NCBI GenBank assembly: GCA_028284935.1
Contig: JANQQQ010000022.1
Span: 62,001-126,000, forward strand
Source of the DNA: Croceivirga sp.
GTDB lineage: Bacteria; Bacteroidota; Bacteroidia; Flavobacteriales; Flavobacteriaceae
DNA: 64,000 nt
Direction: 5' to 3'
Below are positions 59,177 to 64,000 of this stretch, piece after piece. The position numbers and the translations under genes are program-made. The notes under the pieces are model-generated. The model did no database searches and had not been told where the DNA came from. It saw only the letters and a list, made by a program, of their open reading frames with translations. Within the stretch, counting starts at the first letter, position 1. The number at the start of each line of letters is the position of its first letter.

Positions 59177-59659
59177 TTAAGCGTTTGGAAGAGCTTTTCC
59201 CCTGACCAATTCAACAATGTTTTTATTACCTCGCTCCCATCGAAGCACGTACTTCATGAAGGTTACTTTCCAAACACCTTCTTCCACTTCCTTGAGCTTG
59301 AACTCGTAATGTCCGCCATTGTCCCAGAAGGGTTCTCCGTCCGGGTTGGTGTATTTATGGACGCCTAGTTCCTGAGCGGTAGCAGTAGCGGTATCACCCT
59401 CTACATCGATTACGTGACCGGCAATGATGTGTTCGGACCCCTCATAGTTGGCCAACCATTTCCACTCCTCTACCAGTTTATCGGGAGTAATATGAATTGG
59501 TTCTCCTCCGAATTCTGAGGTGTAGTCCAGGGTAACATCGTCTGCAAAGACTTTTTTCAACTTGTCCCACTGGCCAAGGTCGGCGTGCAACATGATTCGG
59601 TTAAGAACCTCTGTAATCAATACTTTACTTTGAACTTGATGACTAAATGAATTTTTCAT
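59177..59659 (-). CDS. NTF2-like family protein (gene 1 of the operon)
   Basis: The 160-residue SnoaL_4-type protein (LNRIMLHADLGQWDKLKKVF, VEEWKWLANYEGSEHIIAGH, GHYEFKLKEVEEGVWKV) is the first gene behind the sigma-54-type promoter. Related fold members catalyse hydration or dehydration of small ketones and polyketides. Its gene is divergent from the sigma-54 activator gene. Confidence 0.85.
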   Translation of the reverse strand: MKNSFSHQVQSKVLITEVLNRIMLHADLGQWDKLKKVFADDVTLDYTSEFGGEPIHITPDKLVEEWKWLANYEGSEHIIAGHVIDVEGDTATATAQELGVHKYTNPDGEPFWDNGGHYEFKLKEVEEGVWKVTFMKYVLRWERGNKNIVELVRGKALPNA

Positions 59660-59693
59660 GATTTCTGTTTTTTTAAATATTTACCACCATTAG

Positions 59694-59709
59694 AGGAACA
59701 ATCGTGCCA
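59694..59709 (-). promoter_or_regulatory. sigma-54 (-24/-12) promoter of the NTF2-like operon
   Basis: On the minus strand TGGCACGATTGTTCCT matches the consensus TGGCACG-N4-TTGCA in the -24 element exactly and in the -12 element with one change (TTCC for TTGC), at the required spacing. Transcription would start about 24 bp before the ATG at 59659. The divergent neighbour encodes a sigma-54 activator. Confidence 0.75.
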
Positions 59710-59765
59710 TATAAATAAGTAATTGAATATCAGTATTTTACAATTATATAGTTGAAATTTAGATT

Positions 59766-59810
59766 CCAATATATTGGGAAATCACAATAATAATCACGAT
59801 ATTTTGGGAA
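59766..59810. promoter_or_regulatory. putative upstream activator site for the sigma-54 regulator
   Basis: A perfect palindrome CCAATATATTGG (59766-59777) and two direct copies of TTGGGAA (59774-59780 and 59804-59810, 30 bp apart) lie 60-115 bp upstream of the sigma-54 promoter and next to the activator gene start. This is the normal distance for enhancer binding. Confidence 0.5.
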
Positions 59811-59826
59811 TACTTCAATATTAAAA

Positions 59827-61428
59827 ATGGATAGTCAAACAGCCCAATACTGGAAAAAACGGGAACAAGAAAAAAGTACTTTGCTCGATATCAGTGAAAA
59901 ACTGGCCCAAATCAGAGAGCCAAAGGACCTTTTCAATGTAGTCCTGGAAACCTTGCGCCCTACTTTTCCCTTTGACCAAGCTGCCGTTGTTTATTTCAAT
60001 GAAGCCCTGACCCATTCCAAACATCTGTTCCATTTTGACCCTGCCCAATCCAAGATGGAAGAGCAACCTTTTTATGATCGATTATTTGCGGAAGAAATCC
60101 CACTATCGGATTCGGTTCACCAAGAATTATTGGAGGCGGATGGCCCCAAGATTATCTATTGGGAATACCTAGAGGATAAATATGGAAACAGCATAGGTGT
60201 CAAAGGTGCGAGACAATTCGGGTTTAGGGAACTGCTTTTTATCCCTTTAAACTATGGTGGGAAAACCATCGGTACATTTGATTTGTTATCCAAAAGGAGA
60301 GGATGTTTCGACCATCAAAAATTAAAGTTGTACCAAAACATAGGAAACCAGATGGCCGTAGCCATTTCTAATCTTATTGCCAATGAAAGGGTAATAAGAG
60401 CTATGGAGGAAATCCAAAAATTGAACAGTCGGCTCAAGCAACGGAATGACTACTTAGAAGAGGAAGTATCCAGTCACTACAATGCTGATGGAATGGTAAC
60501 AGAAAGTTTTGTAATGAAAAACGTGATGCAAAATGTGGCATTGGTCGGCAAAACCGAGACTACTGTTTTGATTACTGGTGAAAGTGGTACTGGAAAAGAA
60601 CTGATAGCAAGGGCTATCCACAAGGCTTCAAATCTTAGTAAAGAGACGCTTATTAAAATCAATTGTGCCGCTTTGCCTGCCCAGTTGATAGAATCTGAAT
60701 TGTTCGGTCACGAAAAAGGTGCTTTTACGGGAGCCGTCCAACAACGCATTGGCAAGTTTGAGCTTGCTACTGGCGGAACACTTTTTTTAGATGAGATCGG
60801 GGAACTGCCTCTAGACCTTCAGGCAAAGCTTTTACGAGTATTGCAAGAAAAGGAAATTGAACGTCTGGGAGGAAACAAAGTCATAAAAACCGATGTAAGA
60901 ATCATTTCGGCCACCAATAGAAACCTGCTAGAAGAAGTTGAAAAAGGAAATTTTAGGTCGGACTTGTTTTATAGATTGAACGTCTTTCCAATAGCATTGC
61001 CTCCACTCCGTGAGCGCAAAGATGAGATTGTATCCCTTGTCAATCACTTCCTTGTCAAAAACAACAAAAAATTAGGCAAACAAATCAAAGGTGTATCCAA
61101 TGAGGTACTTAAAAAACTAAAAGCCTATGATTGGCCAGGAAACATCAGGGAATTAGAACATATAATCGAAAGAAGTGCCATTATATGCCAGGACGAACGG
61201 ATTGATAAGGTATACCTTCCTAACAACAAGCAAGAAAAAGATACCGCAGAATATGACGATGGCATAACGACTCTTTCCGACAATGAAAGACAACATATTC
61301 TCAAAGCCTTAAGGCATACAAAAGGTAAGGTCAGTGGGCATGGAGGAGCAGCAGAATTATTGGATATAAAACCAACTACATTGGAATATCGTATGAAGAA
61401 GTTGGGTGTTAGAAAAGAATTTCGGTAG
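59827..61428 (+). CDS. sigma-54-dependent transcriptional activator, GAF-AAA-Fis
   Basis: The 533-residue enhancer-binding protein has an N-terminal GAF domain (about 15-185) in place of a receiver, a coiled-coil linker, the AAA domain with Walker A GESGTGKE (251-258), the sigma-54 contact loop GAFTGA (298-303), Walker [11 protein letters not shown], and a C-terminal Fis-type HTH ([21 protein letters not shown]). The presence of GAFTGA shows it can activate sigma-54 polymerase. A small molecule bound by GAF should be the signal. It probably drives the divergent NTF2-like genes. Confidence 0.93.
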   Translation: MDSQTAQYWKKREQEKSTLLDISEKLAQIREPKDLFNVVLETLRPTFPFDQAAVVYFNEALTHSKHLFHFDPAQSKMEEQPFYDRLFAEEIPLSDSVHQELLEADGPKIIYWEYLEDKYGNSIGVKGARQFGFRELLFIPLNYGGKTIGTFDLLSKRRGCFDHQKLKLYQNIGNQMAVAISNLIANERVIRAMEEIQKLNSRLKQRNDYLEEEVSSHYNADGMVTESFVMKNVMQNVALVGKTETTVLITGESGTGKELIARAIHKASNLSKETLIKINCAALPAQLIESELFGHEKGAFTGAVQQRIGKFELATGGTLFLDEIGELPLDLQAKLLRVLQEKEIERLGGNKVIKTDVRIISATNRNLLEEVEKGNFRSDLFYRLNVFPIALPPLRERKDEIVSLVNHFLVKNNKKLGKQIKGVSNEVLKKLKAYDWPGNIRELEHIIERSAIICQDERIDKVYLPNNKQEKDTAEYDDGITTLSDNERQHILKALRHTKGKVSGHGGAAELLDIKPTTLEYRMKKLGVRKEFR

Positions 61429-61544
61429 CCCTTATATTGATATGGTATTTAAAACGGCGAATTTATGAGATAGATTTTTTTGTGGTAGAAGTGGATTCCC
61501 TAAAAATATTCTTTTTTTGGTACTTTGAATCACATGTTAAAAAC

Positions 61545-62303
61545 CTAGCTTTCTAGCCACATTCTGAATTTCTTGGTCGCTGAAGTACTCGTAATCGCAT
61601 GCTCTTTTAATCCTTTGATATTTAGCGCAAGCCGATTCTTTGAATAGGGCTCAATCCTTTCAATATGTTCTATGCCGACAATTTGACTGCGGTTTATTTT
61701 AAAGAAGTGTTTTGGATTGACTTCTTGGATTAAAGCACCGATACTCTTAGAAATGCTGTGAAGATGACCATTGGAATCGAATATCTTACAAAAGTCTCCA
61801 TTAGCTTGAATTAGACATATGTCGGAAGTATTCAATAGCTTTATTCCATCAGGTTTTTTAATGGCGAAACGTTTTTTATAGTTTTTATCCCTAGTATCGA
61901 GTACTTCCTGAAGTTGCCTAAAAATATCTTTTTCCACCATTTTGGGCTGAAATAGTTTTTCAAATTTTTTTAAGGCCAATTGAAGTTCGTTTTCTTGATA
62001 TGGTTTTAAGATATATGCGATTCCATTGGTTTGAAAGGCCTCAAGTAAATGTTCATCGTAGGCGGTACAAAATACAATAGGCACCCGTGTTTCCACATTG
62101 CGAAAAACGTCAAAGGAATTGCCATCTAGAAGCTTAATATCGGATAAGATAAGATTGTAATTTAAATTCCTTTCCAATAATTCGACACCACCTTTAACAG
62201 TTCTGGTACTGTCCAAGACAACCGATTCCCCAAAAAAAATAGTTAAATAATGTGCTAACTTTTTCGTGGCGGGAATTTCGTCTTCCAGTATAAGAATACG
62301 CAT
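61545..62303 (-). CDS. LytTR response regulator
   Basis: The 252-residue protein has a receiver domain (MRILILEDEIPATKKL, phospho-acceptor Asp55 in LILSDIKLLDG, Lys in AYILKPYQENEL) and a C-terminal LytTR DNA-binding domain (IKKPDGIKLLNTSDICLIQA, FFKINRSQIVGIEHIERIEP). It pairs with the histidine kinase 13 bp upstream. Targets are unknown; no obvious LytTR direct repeat was found nearby. Confidence 0.92.
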   Translation of the reverse strand: MRILILEDEIPATKKLAHYLTIFFGESVVLDSTRTVKGGVELLERNLNYNLILSDIKLLDGNSFDVFRNVETRVPIVFCTAYDEHLLEAFQTNGIAYILKPYQENELQLALKKFEKLFQPKMVEKDIFRQLQEVLDTRDKNYKKRFAIKKPDGIKLLNTSDICLIQANGDFCKIFDSNGHLHSISKSIGALIQEVNPKHFFKINRSQIVGIEHIERIEPYSKNRLALNIKGLKEHAITSTSATKKFRMWLES

Positions 62304-62316
62304 AATACTTTCTGTC

Positions 62317-63324
62317 TTAGTTTACTATATTCAATAAAGGTAAAACAACGGTATATCTATTTTCGGCTTTTTCAATTTGAACTTTTAGATCACTTAATAG
62401 TTCGTATCGTTTATTCAGGTTTTTTAAACCCGTTCCCATGGATTCCACTTTAGCCATGTCTTTTGAGACTGTATTCGATATTTTAATCGAGTAGCTCTCA
62501 ATTAAAACCTTGGTGGCAATTGTATTTCCATCTGAGGCCGTATTATGTTTGACAACATTCTCCAAGGTCGTTAATAAGGCTCCATTTGGCAAATAATTCG
62601 CAATGGGTTTCTCATGCTCTATTATTTCGAAACTGTAATCGTTTTCGAATCGTGTCTCTATCAAATAAAAATAGTTTTTTACCAGAGTCAATTCCTTATC
62701 CAAAGGCACAATATCTTCGTCTTTAGTATTGATTAAATATCTATAAAGGGAAGCTAGGTGGGAGATATACTCTTTTACCTTTTCCTTTGGGGAATAATCT
62801 ATTAAAGCATCGATTGTGTTTAGACTATTGTACAAAAAGTGCGGATCGTATTGGGAACGCAGGGCTTTAAGTTCTATTTCTCTTTGGACACTTTGTAATT
62901 GTGCATAATCCAATTTATTCTCATAATACTTTTTACCCAGAATAATCCCAATCAGCATCACGGAATCTGTTGCTGCCCGATAAAAATTTTGAACGAGCAT
63001 TACTTCAACAGATGGAAGCTCCCAAGAATGGTCCGAGGTATAGTAATCTCGCCACATATCCAAAAAACCAACGGCTTCCCAAGCTACAAAAGCCAACAGA
63101 ATAAAAACTATATAGTTTTTTCTGACAACCAGATATTCATTAATCAACCATCTGAAGATAAAAAGCAATAATAGGTTCTTAATAATAAATCCCGGTAATC
63201 CAGTAATTATTTCGAACGATGTATAATCTTCAACATTCCATCGATACAACAACCAAATGGATGCTCCAATAAAGTAAATAAGGATGAATTTATAATCGGA
63301 TTTATTAAACCTAAAACTGTTCAT
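62317..63324 (-). CDS. LytS-type sensor histidine kinase (His_kinase family)
   Basis: ATG 63324 was chosen; a TTG ten codons upstream is in frame. The 335-residue protein has about four membrane spans, then the His_kinase domain with SQYDPHFLYNSLNTIDALI (usually NPHFLFNSLN; here Asp replaces Asn) and an ATPase region with ALLTTLENVVKHN and MGTGLKNLNKRYELL. No separate periplasmic sensor domain is visible, so the membrane part probably senses the signal. Confidence 0.9.
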   Translation of the reverse strand: MNSFRFNKSDYKFILIYFIGASIWLLYRWNVEDYTSFEIITGLPGFIIKNLLLLFIFRWLINEYLVVRKNYIVFILLAFVAWEAVGFLDMWRDYYTSDHSWELPSVEVMLVQNFYRAATDSVMLIGIILGKKYYENKLDYAQLQSVQREIELKALRSQYDPHFLYNSLNTIDALIDYSPKEKVKEYISHLASLYRYLINTKDEDIVPLDKELTLVKNYFYLIETRFENDYSFEIIEHEKPIANYLPNGALLTTLENVVKHNTASDGNTIATKVLIESYSIKISNTVSKDMAKVESMGTGLKNLNKRYELLSDLKVQIEKAENRYTVVLPLLNIVN

Positions 63325-63392
63325 GTTCAAGAACTTATTTGCCAAATTAAACAAGATAGTGTTTACCTTAGTTTACATCGGGTAAAAAACCA

Positions 63393-64000
63393 TCATGGCG
63401 TCATCAAATATTGAAGGAATACCACGGGCAATTGCGACTGATTGCTATTTGTGAACATTACATATCCCCATTTGGTTTCGGGTACTATGATAAAAATACT
63501 CGCATAACCAGGATTATTTCCACCATGCCCAAAGGCCGACCCGAAAGGCATTGTAGCCTTTGCAAATCCCAGTGTCCAATCTGTTATGCCTGATTGCTTT
63601 TGGGGATGACCATCTGGCAGTACGAATTGCGTTTTGAAAAGTTCGTCATAGCTTTCTGGGGATAATCCTTTTTTGTTCATTAAGGCTATCAACCAATTCG
63701 AAAAATCCATTGCTTCTGAATGAATCGAAAATGCAGCTCCAAATATTTTAGGGTCGTCATCTTCGCCAACTGCCTTGCCATCTTTGTAACCCTTCGCTTT
63801 GTTTTCCATGTTCTCTGAATCTTGAATATACTTGGTATACTTCAGATTCAATGGTCGAGCGATACGTTCTTGGTAAATCTTTTCTAATCCTGCGTCATCC
63901 GTTTCTAAGATATGAGCCAGCACTTTTGCCAAGTATTGATAACCCTCTCCCGAATATTGGAAAGCTGTGCCCGGTTTAAATGATATAAACAATTCCTCCC
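63393..64000 (-). CDS. class C beta-lactamase-like serine hydrolase, N-terminus cut by window edge
   Basis: The frame is open from a stop at 63393 to the window edge, about 202 residues. It has the second catalytic motif region FQYSGEGYQYLAKVL (Tyr-Ser-Gly in place of Tyr-x-Asn) and the third motif HGGNNPGYASIF (His-Gly-Gly in place of Lys-Thr-Gly), as in esterase-type penicillin-binding-protein relatives. The SxxK motif would lie beyond 64000. It is likely an exported esterase or peptidase rather than a resistance enzyme. Confidence 0.82.
   Translation of the reverse strand, partial: EELFISFKPGTAFQYSGEGYQYLAKVLAHILETDDAGLEKIYQERIARPLNLKYTKYIQDSENMENKAKGYKDGKAVGEDDDPKIFGAAFSIHSEAMDFSNWLIALMNKKGLSPESYDELFKTQFVLPDGHPQKQSGITDWTLGFAKATMPFGSAFGHGGNNPGYASIFIIVPETKWGYVMFTNSNQSQLPVVFLQYLMTP

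Noticed and set aside
36000..61500. Integrated mobile element or genomic island
   Set aside because: The region is rich in accessory genes, but no integrase, transposase, tRNA target or flanking direct repeat was found.

Overview
The window looks like a chromosomal segment of a marine-type member of the Flavobacteriaceae (Bacteroidota). The evidence is the AT-rich base composition, the lack of Shine-Dalgarno sites, several -7 boxes of the TAnnTTTG type, many lipoproteins, an N-succinyl-type arginine pathway with an ArgF'-type transcarbamylase, NodT-type RND efflux genes and numerous AraC regulators. No rRNA, tRNA, IS element or CRISPR array was seen. Both edges cut a gene: an S9 peptidase on the left and a class C beta-lactamase-like serine hydrolase on the right.

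Layout. 1-5 kb: S9 peptidase (partial), RluB-type pseudouridine synthase, an unknown protein and a RibD/DHFR-like reductase. 4.3-14.6 kb: an eleven-gene leftward arginine operon, GNAT-argG-argC-proC-argD-argF'-SDR-argB-argE'-ACT-argH. Its leader encodes a 13-residue peptide with four arginines, three of them consecutive, which points to ribosome-mediated attenuation. 14.6-21.6 kb: a leftward six-gene operon joining an FAD oxidoreductase and a polyferredoxin membrane protein to a MORN-repeat protein and three glycosyltransferases; one glycosyltransferase carries a 4 x 7-bp tandem repeat. 21.8-27.6 kb: a rightward envelope series (DUF547, beta-barrel, GH113-like lipoprotein, lipoprotein, BamA/TamA-like barrel, LysM-like protein). 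27.7-30.4 kb: rhodanese, two arsenosugar/selenodomain-associated transferases and purine nucleoside phosphorylase. 30.5-35.7 kb: GH32 fructan hydrolase, GAPDH, an ADP-ribosylglycohydrolase lipoprotein and a methylthioribose-kinase-like protein.

36-61.5 kb is accessory and rich in regulators. An RND efflux system (adaptor, pump, outer-membrane factor), an aldo-keto reductase operon with two exported VOC proteins and an exported alpha/beta hydrolase, a small membrane protein and an SDR are all preceded by the same promoter design: two 10-bp half-sites with a 21-bp period, the downstream one ending 22-23 bp before a -7 box. The design fits control by the two AraC-type regulators in the same block. 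Next come a decayed DinB gene, two alpha-acetolactate-decarboxylase-family lipoproteins (one with a DJ-1/PfpI protein, one with a Tat-signal flavoprotein), two more AraC regulators, a TonB-receptor remnant, and four tandem NTF2/SnoaL-like genes behind a near-consensus sigma-54 promoter with a divergent sigma-54 activator. The window closes with a LytS/LytT-type two-component pair.

Functional reading. The left half is housekeeping amino-acid and envelope metabolism. The right half looks like a chemical-stress or xenobiotic-response region in which efflux, redox, hydrolase, VOC and NTF2-fold proteins are each placed behind a dedicated activator. All function calls rest on motifs read by eye; no database search was run.
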